DNA from: Bacteroidia bacterium
Lineage (GTDB): Bacteria; Bacteroidota; Bacteroidia; Chitinophagales; Saprospiraceae
NCBI GenBank assembly: GCA_030426765.1
Contig: JAUHXV010000006.1
Span: 47,310-111,309, forward strand
Length of the DNA: 64,000 nucleotides
Direction: 5' to 3'
This document shows positions 53,385 to 62,168 of the stretch, one piece after another; positions within the stretch are counted from its first letter, which is position 1; each line of letters opens with the position of its first letter. The position numbers and the translations under genes are program-made. A model generated the notes under the pieces. That model was given only the letters and a program-made list of their open reading frames with translations. It was not told the DNA's origin and did no database searches.

Positions 53385-53741
53385 ATGGTAAAGAAGTTTT
53401 TATGCATTTGGGTAGTTGTCATGGCGATGACACTTAGCTTTTGTACGACAACAAAAAAGGCAGCTTCCGGGCCTGTTGCCGGAGACGCGATGATCTCATA
53501 TCAGGATGACATTGCTCCACTCCTGGGACAAAGTTGTTCACCCTGCCATTTTCCGGACGGAGGTAAAGTGAAATTTCTCGATACGCACGGAGCGGTCAGC
53601 AAAAGCATCGATGATATCATTCAACGCGTTGAGCTGCCGGTCGAGGCTGATGGCTTTATGCCGTTTAAAAGTAAAAAGGACCCACTGACGGCCGACCAGA
53701 TCCAATTACTGAAGGACTGGCGTTCCAGTGGCATGAACTGA
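53385..53741 (+). CDS. Small c-type cytochrome-like lipoprotein
   Basis: The 118-residue protein has a lipoprotein signal (AMTLSFC) and one haem site, CSPCH, in YQDDIAPLLGQSCSPCHFPDGG. A distal Met is likely in ADGFMPFKSKKDPLT, typical of planctomycete-type small cytochromes. Last comes LTADQIQLLKDWRSSGM. It should be a periplasmic electron carrier. The methyltransferase gene follows after 22 bases. Confidence 0.88.
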   Translation: MVKKFLCIWVVVMAMTLSFCTTTKKAASGPVAGDAMISYQDDIAPLLGQSCSPCHFPDGGKVKFLDTHGAVSKSIDDIIQRVELPVEADGFMPFKSKKDPLTADQIQLLKDWRSSGMN

Positions 53742-53763
53742 TCATCCACCAGACAAAAGATTG

Positions 53764-54375
53764 ATGAAGGCGTTTTGGGACGAACGGTATAGGCAGCGAG
53801 ACTATGTCTACGGGGAAGCACCCAATGTGTTTTTTAAGAAAAATATTGACGGTTTACCTCCCGGAAAACTTCTCATGCCCGCCGATGGAGAAGGCCGCAA
53901 TGGCGTGTACGCCGCTACGCTCGGGTGGGAAGTCACCTCGTTTGATCTGAGTGATGAAGGACAGAAAAAAGCACTTGCACTAGCGGAGAAAAGAAGTGTG
54001 CAGATCACGTACCTCGTTGGATCGGTGAGCGACCTGGATTTTGAGGCAAGTTCATTTGATGCGATCGGATTGTTCTATGCGCATTTCCCGCCGGAGACTC
54101 GCCGCGAGTATCACCATCGATTGCTGGGTTTTCTTAAAAAAGGGGGAACGGTGATGCTGGAAGCATTCAGCAAAGATCATGTTGCTTTTCAAAAGACCAA
54201 TCCAACTGCAGGAGGGCCTAAAGCACCTAATATTTTATTTGCCCCGGAAGAAATGGCTGATGATTTCAAAGAGCTTGACATCCAATTGTTGACCCAGGAA
54301 GAAGTTGAATTGGATGAAGGTCTTTTTCATCGCGGTAAGGCTTCTGTGATCCGTTTTGTGGGTATTAAAAAATAG
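53764..54375 (+). CDS. Class I SAM-dependent methyltransferase
   Basis: ATG at 53764 is preferred to the TTG three bases before and gives 203 residues. The SAM-binding fold is seen in GKLLMPADGEGRNGVYAATLGWEVTSFDLSDEG, the VSDLDFEASSFDAIGLFYAHF strand, and the LGFLKKGGTVMLEAFS beta-hairpin, as in TehB/UbiE-type enzymes that modify small molecules such as metalloids or thiols. The FWDERYRQRDYVYGEAPNVFF start is the usual Cys-free N-terminus of this group. The substrate is unknown. Confidence 0.85.
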   Translation: MKAFWDERYRQRDYVYGEAPNVFFKKNIDGLPPGKLLMPADGEGRNGVYAATLGWEVTSFDLSDEGQKKALALAEKRSVQITYLVGSVSDLDFEASSFDAIGLFYAHFPPETRREYHHRLLGFLKKGGTVMLEAFSKDHVAFQKTNPTAGGPKAPNILFAPEEMADDFKELDIQLLTQEEVELDEGLFHRGKASVIRFVGIKK

Positions 54376-54453
54376 CACAGGCTGAAACAGATCCTGGGAT
54401 AGACAACGTGATTTTTCATTGTGAAATCGTATTTTGGTCTTTTCAGCACTGCA

Positions 54454-57400
54454 ATGCAGAAGTTGCCCATCATATTTCTTGCCTTTGCCAATGACAAACA
54501 AACGGCAGACGGATATCTGAGAAACCTCACACTCGAGCGCAATCAGATTCGTGATGCATTAAAGCAAGCCAGTGCCGGACGCAATCCTGTTTGTGAAGTG
54601 ATCGTGGAGCCCGATGCGTCCATCGAAACCATTTTTGATTCATTTCAAAATCCTGCGTACAGAGACAGGATTGCGGTATTTCATTACGGCGGACATGCTG
54701 AAAATTTTAAACTGCTGCTGGAAAGTGCGCAGGGTAAAAAGGTGGAAGCGCATGCAGCTGGCCTGGTACCTTTTTTAGCTTCGCAAAAAGGATTGCAACT
54801 TGTTTTTCTAAATGGATGCTCTACACAATCGCAGGCGGATGCTTTGATCAGCAAAGGGGTATCCGCAGTCATAGGAACTACAAAGAATGTCCCTGATCAG
54901 GTGGCGCAGGCATTATCACAAAGATTTTATGCAGGACTTGGCGCAGGGCTCTCCTTGCAAAATGCATGGAACGAATCAGTTTTGTATGTGAAGAGCCATA
55001 GCGGAAGCGAAGTGAAAGGCATACTTAGGGCGCATGAGGATACACATGATACCTTCCCATGGTTTATTCGTTTTTCTAACAGCAGTACGCATGTGAAAGA
55101 GTGGAATCTTCCCGAGGCGGCGGGCAATCCGGTGTTCGGACTGCCGGAGCTGGATCAGAAATATTATTTACATCTTCCTCCATCACCATATATAGGTCTT
55201 AAGCGGTTTGAACAGCAGCATGCCGGGATTTTTTTCGGTAGAAATGCGGAAGTCCGCAAACTCATTGATAAGATTCAGAGTATCTATCCGATTATCCTGT
55301 ACTATGGACAGTCCGGGATTGGGAAATCTTCTCTACTGGAAGCAGGGCTCATCCCCAGACTTGAGTCTACTCACCAGTTTGTAGTCATGCGACATCTGCA
55401 TGAGCAGGGCATGGTTCATCAGCTTATTCGTGGACTTTATGCTTGCATCCATTTTGATATCCCTGATACACTTCCCGAACCCCAGGAGGTGGTTGAGCTG
55501 TGGCGAGAAGTCGAGAAAGTCAAGGGCAAACCCCTTGTTTTTATTTTTGACCAGTTTGAAGAAATCTATATTAAAGCAGGTGCACATCCGGACAAAGTCT
55601 GGGCTGAGTTTTGCCGGTACCTGAAGCCATTGTCTGACGCCTTAAGTGATTCGAAAGCAGGAAAGATTATTTTTTCTTTTCGAGCCGAATATCTTCCGCA
55701 AATACAGGACGCGCTATCCAAAAATCGAATTGCCAAAACAGATTTGCTATTGGCCCCTATTGGAAGACAGGGTATGGTAGAGGCAGTTTCCGGAGTCGCC
55801 GGAAATCCCTTGACGGCCGATTTCTATCACCTGCATGAAGGACATATTGAAGCGGATCTGATAGAAAAAATCGTTGTCGATCTGCGTCAGGACCTGCATT
55901 CACCGATAGCACCCATGCTGCAAATACTGCTCACCAAATTATGGGACAGAGCAACGAAAAATCAGGAGGGAGAAAGAATATTATCACTTAACCTGTACAA
56001 CGAGATTCATAAGGAAGGCATCGCACTCCATGACTTTATCCAGACCCGGTTTGCTTCCATACGGGCACTTGACCAGGATTCGAGCAGAGCATTCTATAAA
56101 GAGAAAGTAGAGTCTTCAGGTCTTGTGTTAGATCTGCTTGAGCAGTTTGTCACTAAACGAAATACAACTGACTCCCTTGCGATCACTGAAGTGATCAACC
56201 GATATCCGCACCGATCGAAGGTGATGGCAAAACTGATTGTCCATTTAGTGGATGCACGTGTGCTTGGGGAGTTTGTAGTGAACGGCGAACAATGCCTTAG
56301 TCTTGCGCATGATACGCTTGCTCCCATTGTTCGCGAGCTGTATGACATATCAGATCGCCCGGGACAAAGAGCCAGAGGAATTTTGGAAGGGAAGATTCAT
56401 TCCGGAATCGCAGACAGTCATCTGGATGCCGAGGATCTCGCTCAGGTAGAGGAAGGATTGGACGGTATGAGAACACTGACTCAGGACGAGACGGCATTGA
56501 TTGAACGCAGTACATTAGAAAGAGATAAAGCGCTTAAGCGGCAAAAGTTGGTCCGGCGAGTGGGTATTGGTGCGGTGGTATTGATTCTCGCCTTTGGATT
56601 GGCAGCCACGCTCTTCTGGCGGGATGCTACGCGACGCGCATTTGAAGCCGAGACCAATCGAATTGCTGCGCTTTCTTTTGGTGCTTTTGAGCATGATAAC
56701 TCTGCGGGAATTAATCTTGCCATAGAGGCAGTCAACAGGCACTTGAACAAAGAAACCGGATTTGCCCTGAGTGTAGTGACGGAAAAGGCCGGACCTTTAT
56801 ATTACGCTTCTCTGGATGGGCATCGACAGGCGGTGTTTGCCGTGAGCTATGCACCGGATGGCAATGCGGTGTTGACCGGAAGTCAGGACAGCACGGCGAT
56901 TCTTTGGGATCTCAACGGCCATGCGCAGATGAAATTTCGAGGGCATAAAGCTCCAGTATCCGGAGTTGCCTTTTCGCCGGACAGCAAAAAGATCCTTACC
57001 TCCAGTTGGGATGGCACGGCCAAACTGTGGAATCTTTCAGGAGAAGTCATTCATTCCTATGAACCACAAGCGGGGCCGTTGACAGCTGCCACGTTTTCTC
57101 CTGACGGAAAATTTATTGCCACGACACATGGTGACGGCAATGCTTTGATGTGGACAATAGAAGGCACCATTGTGCAGAAATTCATCGGGCATACTAAGCC
57201 GACGACCACTGTGGTGTTTTCACCTGATGGCAGATACCTTTTTACGACAAGTCAGGATATGACGGGCAGACTCTGGACATTGGATGGTTCCCTGGTGCAG
57301 GAATTTATCGGGCATTCGGGGGAAGTGTACTCCGCCGCCTTTTCGCCGGATGGACAATATGTCGTCACGGGTAGCTGGGATCAATCCGCCATACTGTGGA

Positions 57401-58605
57401 ATCTGAAGGGAGAGAAACTGATGGCGTACATCAATCAGGATGATGATCAGGGCGTTATGGATCGAGGTGTGATGTCAGTGGCTTTTTCCCCGGATGGTCG
57501 TTATATTTTAGATGGAAGCTACGACTTCAGGGTGCGCCTGTGGTCGCTTGAAGGCGAAGTCGTATCCACGTATTTGGGCCATGAAAAAGCCGTGATTGGG
57601 GTAGCCTTTTCCCCGGATGGACGCAATATCCTCACGGGTGGAGAAGATCAAACCGCTAAACTGTGGCGGCTACAGGACAAGCGCATGCAAACATACAATC
57701 CGGCACATGCATCCGTCTTAAATGTGACATATTCTCCCGATGGTAAACATATGTTGATCGGTAGTGCTGACCACACAGTACTTATTTTAGATCAAGACGG
57801 TAATCTTGTTCGAAAGCTGGAAGCCCACACACAACCCGTGCATACAGTGACTTATTCTCCGGATGGTAAATTTATCCTGACCGGAAGTAAGGATTCCACT
57901 TTAATGCTGTGGACCGCTGAGGGTGACATGGTTCGAAGATACACCGGACACAAGGGGGGCATCAATAGTGCTGTCTTTACTCCCGCAGGTGATAGGATTC
58001 TTTCGGGAAGCGATGATCAGACGGCGATATTGTGGAAGATCGATGGGCAGATTGAGCGTGTGTTTTCTTCACATAGTTTGGCCGTCTTAGCGGTGGCGGT
58101 CTCTCCGGATGGTCAGCAGATTATGACAGGGAGCGCAGATCTCAGTGCGATCCTTTGGACGATCGATGGAAATATACTACAGTCATATGACGCTATATCT
58201 CTGGTGCATTCCGTAGCCTTTTCACCGGATGGAAAATTTGTGTACACCGGCAGCAGCGATCAGCGCGTAGGCAAATGGCGCAAAGATGGAAAACAGGTAC
58301 TTCGCTTCCGAGGCCATGCCGGTCCGGTGACTGCTATAGCAGTAGATGATTCGGGAGAGTATTTGCTTACCGGGAGTTCGGATAAAACGGTTAAACTCTG
58401 GAGAACTGATGGACTTGAAATTCAAACATTTGGGAGATTCGCCAGTGGCGTCTCGTCAGTCGCATTTGCTCCGGACGGAATATTTGTGCTGAGTGGCAGT
58501 TATGATCACACGATCAAACAGGGAATGCGATGGAATCATTTTCATGATGAAAGAATTCTTGCTCCCCTTAACGATGATCAGCGTGAACATTTTGGGGTGC
58601 GGTAG
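54454..58605 (+). CDS. CHAT protease - STAND NTPase - transmembrane - WD40 protein
   Basis: ATG at 54454 gives 1383 residues; a GTG at 54421 is possible but less likely. The CHAT (caspase-like) domain has its His in VFHYGGHAEN (about 81) and Cys in LNGCSTQ (about 122). The nSTAND-type NTPase has Walker A GQSGIGKSS (285-293) and Walker B PLVFIFDQFEEI (360-371). A single membrane helix (VGIGAVVLILAFGLAATLFW, about 705) precedes 14 WD40 repeats, enough for two seven-blade propellers. Such proteins are thought to sense a ligand through the repeats, use NTP hydrolysis to change state, and activate the protease. A defence or cell-death role is inference; no phage gene or partner is near. Confidence 0.9.
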   Translation: MQKLPIIFLAFANDKQTADGYLRNLTLERNQIRDALKQASAGRNPVCEVIVEPDASIETIFDSFQNPAYRDRIAVFHYGGHAENFKLLLESAQGKKVEAHAAGLVPFLASQKGLQLVFLNGCSTQSQADALISKGVSAVIGTTKNVPDQVAQALSQRFYAGLGAGLSLQNAWNESVLYVKSHSGSEVKGILRAHEDTHDTFPWFIRFSNSSTHVKEWNLPEAAGNPVFGLPELDQKYYLHLPPSPYIGLKRFEQQHAGIFFGRNAEVRKLIDKIQSIYPIILYYGQSGIGKSSLLEAGLIPRLESTHQFVVMRHLHEQGMVHQLIRGLYACIHFDIPDTLPEPQEVVELWREVEKVKGKPLVFIFDQFEEIYIKAGAHPDKVWAEFCRYLKPLSDALSDSKAGKIIFSFRAEYLPQIQDALSKNRIAKTDLLLAPIGRQGMVEAVSGVAGNPLTADFYHLHEGHIEADLIEKIVVDLRQDLHSPIAPMLQILLTKLWDRATKNQEGERILSLNLYNEIHKEGIALHDFIQTRFASIRALDQDSSRAFYKEKVESSGLVLDLLEQFVTKRNTTDSLAITEVINRYPHRSKVMAKLIVHLVDARVLGEFVVNGEQCLSLAHDTLAPIVRELYDISDRPGQRARGILEGKIHSGIADSHLDAEDLAQVEEGLDGMRTLTQDETALIERSTLERDKALKRQKLVRRVGIGAVVLILAFGLAATLFWRDATRRAFEAETNRIAALSFGAFEHDNSAGINLAIEAVNRHLNKETGFALSVVTEKAGPLYYASLDGHRQAVFAVSYAPDGNAVLTGSQDSTAILWDLNGHAQMKFRGHKAPVSGVAFSPDSKKILTSSWDGTAKLWNLSGEVIHSYEPQAGPLTAATFSPDGKFIATTHGDGNALMWTIEGTIVQKFIGHTKPTTTVVFSPDGRYLFTTSQDMTGRLWTLDGSLVQEFIGHSGEVYSAAFSPDGQYVVTGSWDQSAILWNLKGEKLMAYINQDDDQGVMDRGVMSVAFSPDGRYILDGSYDFRVRLWSLEGEVVSTYLGHEKAVIGVAFSPDGRNILTGGEDQTAKLWRLQDKRMQTYNPAHASVLNVTYSPDGKHMLIGSADHTVLILDQDGNLVRKLEAHTQPVHTVTYSPDGKFILTGSKDSTLMLWTAEGDMVRRYTGHKGGINSAVFTPAGDRILSGSDDQTAILWKIDGQIERVFSSHSLAVLAVAVSPDGQQIMTGSADLSAILWTIDGNILQSYDAISLVHSVAFSPDGKFVYTGSSDQRVGKWRKDGKQVLRFRGHAGPVTAIAVDDSGEYLLTGSSDKTVKLWRTDGLEIQTFGRFASGVSSVAFAPDGIFVLSGSYDHTIKQGMRWNHFHDERILAPLNDDQREHFGVR

Positions 58606-58646
58606 ATTGGTTGATCTCCTGCATGGTGAGAAAAACCCCACAGACT

Positions 58647-59006
58647 TCAGGACATGTCAAGTTTCCTTTCTTCCCGGATATCCCCGATATGATAATAGGC
58701 TATAATCTTTTCGATCAGGTTTTCTTTAAAATAGTACCACTCACTTACCTCTAGTGAAAAGGTTTCTCCCTGCCTTGCGGTGTATCGCGCACAGGCAATA
58801 TCCGCATGGCAAATAATGTCGTGAATCTCGAATTGCTGCCCGAGAAACTTGTCCTCGTTGGCTTTCACCAGATCGAGATAGGCTTTCTTGCCTTCGATGG
58901 TACCAAACGGGCTTGTGTGACAAAAATCATCTGTCACCGGGAGATGGAGATAGTCACCGCTTTCCCATTTTGCAAACCAGTCTTGTATCAGTGCTTTTCG
59001 ATCCAA
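58647..59006 (-). CDS. NTF2/SnoaL-like fold protein
   Basis: The 119-residue protein has the cone-shaped alpha+beta pattern of the SnoaL/NTF2 fold: LIQDWFAKWESGDYLHLPVTDDFCHTSPFGTIEGKKAYLDLV, then YTARQGETFSLEVSEWYYFKENLIEKIIAYYH. The family includes small-molecule enzymes and binding proteins; no catalytic set is certain. The start is TTG at 59006; a rarer ATT at 59012 is the only other nearby option. It is convergent with the CHAT gene. Confidence 0.8.
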   Translation of the reverse strand: MDRKALIQDWFAKWESGDYLHLPVTDDFCHTSPFGTIEGKKAYLDLVKANEDKFLGQQFEIHDIICHADIACARYTARQGETFSLEVSEWYYFKENLIEKIIAYYHIGDIREERKLDMS

Positions 59007-59034
59007 AAGAATATCCTGAACAGGTAGATGTTAT

Positions 59035-59454
59035 TTAATGAAAAATCAATACGGCCAGAATCACAATGGCGATCCCGGTAAGCAATGAAATTTTACCCAG
59101 GGGCGCGATGGCTGCCAAATGCGTTTCCGCATCGCCGGTTTTGGCTTTACGGGCACGAGCACTGATCATCCCGATGAGCGCACCGAGTACCAATACGAGA
59201 GCGAGCTTGATCATCATCAGTGGCATATATGTCAAAATACTCCAGAGTGGAGTCATCAGGTAGATCCCTGAGACCACGAGAAGGGTGAGGCCGATATGGC
59301 CCATTTTGCTCAATGCAAACGTATTAAGGGTAAACTTCATGGCATCTGATTTTTCCATTTTGGCACTGGCGATGCCGAGAAACATAAACGCCAGGCTGGT
59401 CCCCAGGCCCATAGCCAGACCGATGAAGTGGATGATGAGCATTGCGTCACGCAT
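59035..59454 (-). CDS. Four-span hypothetical membrane protein
   Basis: The 139-residue protein has about four spans (LIIHFIGLAMGLGTSLAFMFLG, MGHIGLTLLVVSGIYLM, LMMIKLALVLVLGALIGM, ISLLTGIAIVILAVLIF). A His in the first span and a His near the second are spaced like haem ligands in CopD- or DUF2269-like proteins, so a small b-type redox protein is possible. No family is certain. The NTF2-like gene follows after 28 bases. Confidence 0.65.
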   Translation of the reverse strand: MRDAMLIIHFIGLAMGLGTSLAFMFLGIASAKMEKSDAMKFTLNTFALSKMGHIGLTLLVVSGIYLMTPLWSILTYMPLMMIKLALVLVLGALIGMISARARKAKTGDAETHLAAIAPLGKISLLTGIAIVILAVLIFH

Positions 59455-59670
59455 GGTAGTTGGTTTAAAATGGTGTGATTAAATGGTGAGAGTGATTCTC
59501 TCCCAAATTTAACTTTTTCATCGTTAGTTTTTCCTTTCACATCATTTTAGTACCTGGGTATCAATTGACAGGTGATTTTGTGCGCCTCGAAATTCATATG
59601 AAAGTCCCTACCAAATTACACACGTATCACCTTGTTGATAAGAATCAAACGGTAGGTCGGTGATGAGTAA

Positions 59671-61554
59671 CTATTGCTTCACTTGTGCAAATTGCTCCGC
59701 CATTAGACTGAGTTGATTTTCCAGTGCGGAAATCCGATTTTTCAATTCATCCTGTAGTGAAGCATTTTCAGCTTTCAGGTTTTCCACTTCCGCTGTGAGT
59801 AAATCATTTTGTGCAGACAATTCCTGCACCGCTTTTACCAGCGGGACAGTAAACATAGAGTACCTAAGCGCATAATAATCATTGTCATGTTTGGGTTTTT
59901 CTACGCCGCTGAAATCGTAACCTAGCGCCAGGGCACTGGCTTCCACTTCCTGGGCGATGAAGCCTGAGTATACGATTTGTTCTTTTGTAGCAAGTGCTTC
60001 TGCATCTTTGTTCTCGGCATATTTAGGATTGTTTCGATTGATAGATGCATCCAGGGCACTTGCTTCCAGATGATAGGTTACGGGTCTGAGCTGATTGACA
60101 AAGATCAGTCCGGGTACATCTTCCTTGATTTTTGATTTAAAGCGACCGTCTGAAAAATTTGACCAGGATTCGTATCCACCAATGGATGTCATTGTTGTAC
60201 TCCCAATCATAGCCTCATGTGAGGCGAGGGCAACTGCTTCATTGCCCAACGCGATAACGTTATGTGATGTACTGTCATCAGCTCTTGCCCAGACGCCAAC
60301 GAATGTGTTGTTGCTTCCATTATTCAGCCCACCTCCTGCATAAGCACCGAGATGCGTATTGTTTCCGCCATTGATCAAACCTCCTCCTGCTCCGGCTCCG
60401 ATAAGTGTATTATAATGTTCATGGGTAAAATTCTGACCGGTATCATAACCAACAAATGTGTTAAAGATACCTCCTGCCGTTGGCCCGCTCGAATGGCCGA
60501 TGTAAACCGATAGATTTCCATCCGCATCGCTTCCAGCTCCATGGCCAATAACTACAGAATTGCTTATCGATCCTGTATTGACGGCATGTTTTCCAATAAA
60601 TACATTCTCACTGCTTTCGTTGAGTGTAGCCACTCCATTTCCGATGTACACATTGTCATTTTGGTTATTGAGTACGCCGGTATTTCTTCCAATCATAACA
60701 TTGTCATTGCCACTTGCATTGAAAGTACCGGTCAAACCCCCGATATACGTGTTATTGGTTCCTGTTGAGGCAATATTACTGCCGCTTGCCCCAATCATAA
60801 TATTATTTCCATTGTTAGGGAAATTCAGATACGTCCGCCCTGACCCGGTAGTTTTGGCGATGTTCATTCGCGTTTGATTGCCCAGTCCAACGGTGATTTT
60901 ATCATCGTCTGTGTTGTACTCGGCAGAGAGATAGGTGTCATTATCGGCATCCCGCAATTCGAGATGAGGCAGGGTCACGGTGTTACTTCCGGTGAGTTTC
61001 AGGCTGTAGCCATTTAAAATAAGATCCTGGAGTTCATTATTCGGATCGGAATCAGCATCCTGTGTTAAGGAGCGCCATGTGCCATTCGCATACCCCTGAA
61101 AGGCTCCGCTCTGATACCGGATCACACCATTGGTATTCGTGCTGCTGCCACCGATTTTAATGGCGCCGTTGACCGTGAGCTTTTCCTCCGGAGTGATATC
61201 GCCGATGCCAAAATTTCCGGAGTTGATCCAACTGTCATACCCGTCCAGGTTGAACTGTACTTGGGGAAAAAGGCTGCCTCCCTGGGTCGTGTCTTTATAC
61301 AGACTGAAATTGGCGTTGCCCTGATTGTTGTCTGAATCCAGGAATATCCTTAGAAAATCGCGTTCAGTGAGCAGAAAATCGAAGCTGTGGCGTATGCGCA
61401 CTTTGCCATTGTCCATTCGAATGGCATCCGTATGATCGAGGCCGTTTAGAATCAGGTGATTGATGTCACTGGATTCACCGATGATGACTTCTTTCTGTGC
61501 ATTTGTGGTGATGCTGAGGAAGAGAAGCAGGACGGGGAGCAGGAATGATTTCAT
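59671..61554 (-). CDS. Tail-fibre-type surface protein with S74 intramolecular chaperone domain
   Basis: The 627-residue protein has a signal peptide (VLLLFLSITTNAQ) and a long middle with repeated GNDNVMIGRNTGV-type units (residues about 230-430), as in trimeric beta-helix fibres. The Peptidase_S74 chaperone domain starts at FSDGRFKSKIKED (about residue 467) and runs through IVYSGFIAQEVEASALALGYDF to YSMFTVPLVKAVQELSAQND. A coiled coil at the end (VENLKAENASLQDELKNRI) probably trimerises. In phage this domain self-cleaves; here the protein is chromosomal, as is common in Bacteroidota. It may be a surface adhesin. Confidence 0.85.
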   Translation of the reverse strand: MKSFLLPVLLLFLSITTNAQKEVIIGESSDINHLILNGLDHTDAIRMDNGKVRIRHSFDFLLTERDFLRIFLDSDNNQGNANFSLYKDTTQGGSLFPQVQFNLDGYDSWINSGNFGIGDITPEEKLTVNGAIKIGGSSTNTNGVIRYQSGAFQGYANGTWRSLTQDADSDPNNELQDLILNGYSLKLTGSNTVTLPHLELRDADNDTYLSAEYNTDDDKITVGLGNQTRMNIAKTTGSGRTYLNFPNNGNNIMIGASGSNIASTGTNNTYIGGLTGTFNASGNDNVMIGRNTGVLNNQNDNVYIGNGVATLNESSENVFIGKHAVNTGSISNSVVIGHGAGSDADGNLSVYIGHSSGPTAGGIFNTFVGYDTGQNFTHEHYNTLIGAGAGGGLINGGNNTHLGAYAGGGLNNGSNNTFVGVWARADDSTSHNVIALGNEAVALASHEAMIGSTTMTSIGGYESWSNFSDGRFKSKIKEDVPGLIFVNQLRPVTYHLEASALDASINRNNPKYAENKDAEALATKEQIVYSGFIAQEVEASALALGYDFSGVEKPKHDNDYYALRYSMFTVPLVKAVQELSAQNDLLTAEVENLKAENASLQDELKNRISALENQLSLMAEQFAQVKQ

Positions 61555-61590
61555 AGCCGGATTGTATTTTTTTCAAAACTAAGTCCGGCT
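61555..61590 (-). promoter_or_regulatory. Hairpin and -7 box at the start of the S74 gene
   Basis: AGCCGGA (61555-61561) and TCCGGCT (61584-61590) form a 7-bp stem that ends directly at the ATG (61554). TAGTTTTG (TAnnTTTG) lies inside the loop at 61574-61581 on the minus strand. Confidence 0.4.
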
Positions 61591-61818
61591 TATGTGCTAT
61601 AAATCACCTTTTTGGGTGAGCGAGTTTATGTCAAGCTGTTTCAATGACTAGCTAGTCGCAAGTTCTTATCCGAATATTCACTTTTATTTAGAAATATCGG
61701 GGTTTCCCTTATGTTAATATCCTGCCAGGTTGAAATGATGTATCAAAATCAGACAAAAATCTTTGGTTATCTAGGAAGAAGATGTGATTATATGGCAACT
61801 AGGGCCAATACCAGAAAG

Positions 61819-62157
61819 TTAGCTTTCATTTCTTTCTAACAATTCAACCCGTTTGACCAATGAGATTATCTTTAGGTTGATTCCATTCAGACTTTCACTA
61901 TATGCAGATAGTTCTTCGAAGATTTGGATTAGTTTTTCCCCTACCATTTCTTGATTCTTTTGAATAGTCATTATTAGGACCGCACTTTGTGAATTGTTGT
62001 CTGTTAATGCTTTCAAAACGTCATAGTGTTCTTTGATCAAATTATTAGTTTCTCTTAAGTGAGTCAGTACTGCTGAGATTTTATCATGATCTGATGATAA
62101 AGATTCAATTTGATTAATAGCTTTTTCGAAATTTTCATAAATATTATTTCCATGCAT
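61819..62157 (-). CDS. Small helical protein of unknown function
   Basis: The 112-residue protein is almost wholly helical with heptad features (ISAVLTHLRETNNLIKEHYDVLKAL, LIQIFEELSAYSESLNGINLKIISLVKRVELLERN), so a coiled-coil dimer is likely. No membrane segment or signal peptide is seen. It is clearly more AT-rich than the genes to its right and left. It begins 11 bases after the upstream gene (62169), in the same direction, so the two form an operon. No family is recognised. Confidence 0.55.
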   Translation of the reverse strand: MHGNNIYENFEKAINQIESLSSDHDKISAVLTHLRETNNLIKEHYDVLKALTDNNSQSAVLIMTIQKNQEMVGEKLIQIFEELSAYSESLNGINLKIISLVKRVELLERNES

Positions 62158-62168
62158 ATTTACCTCAT

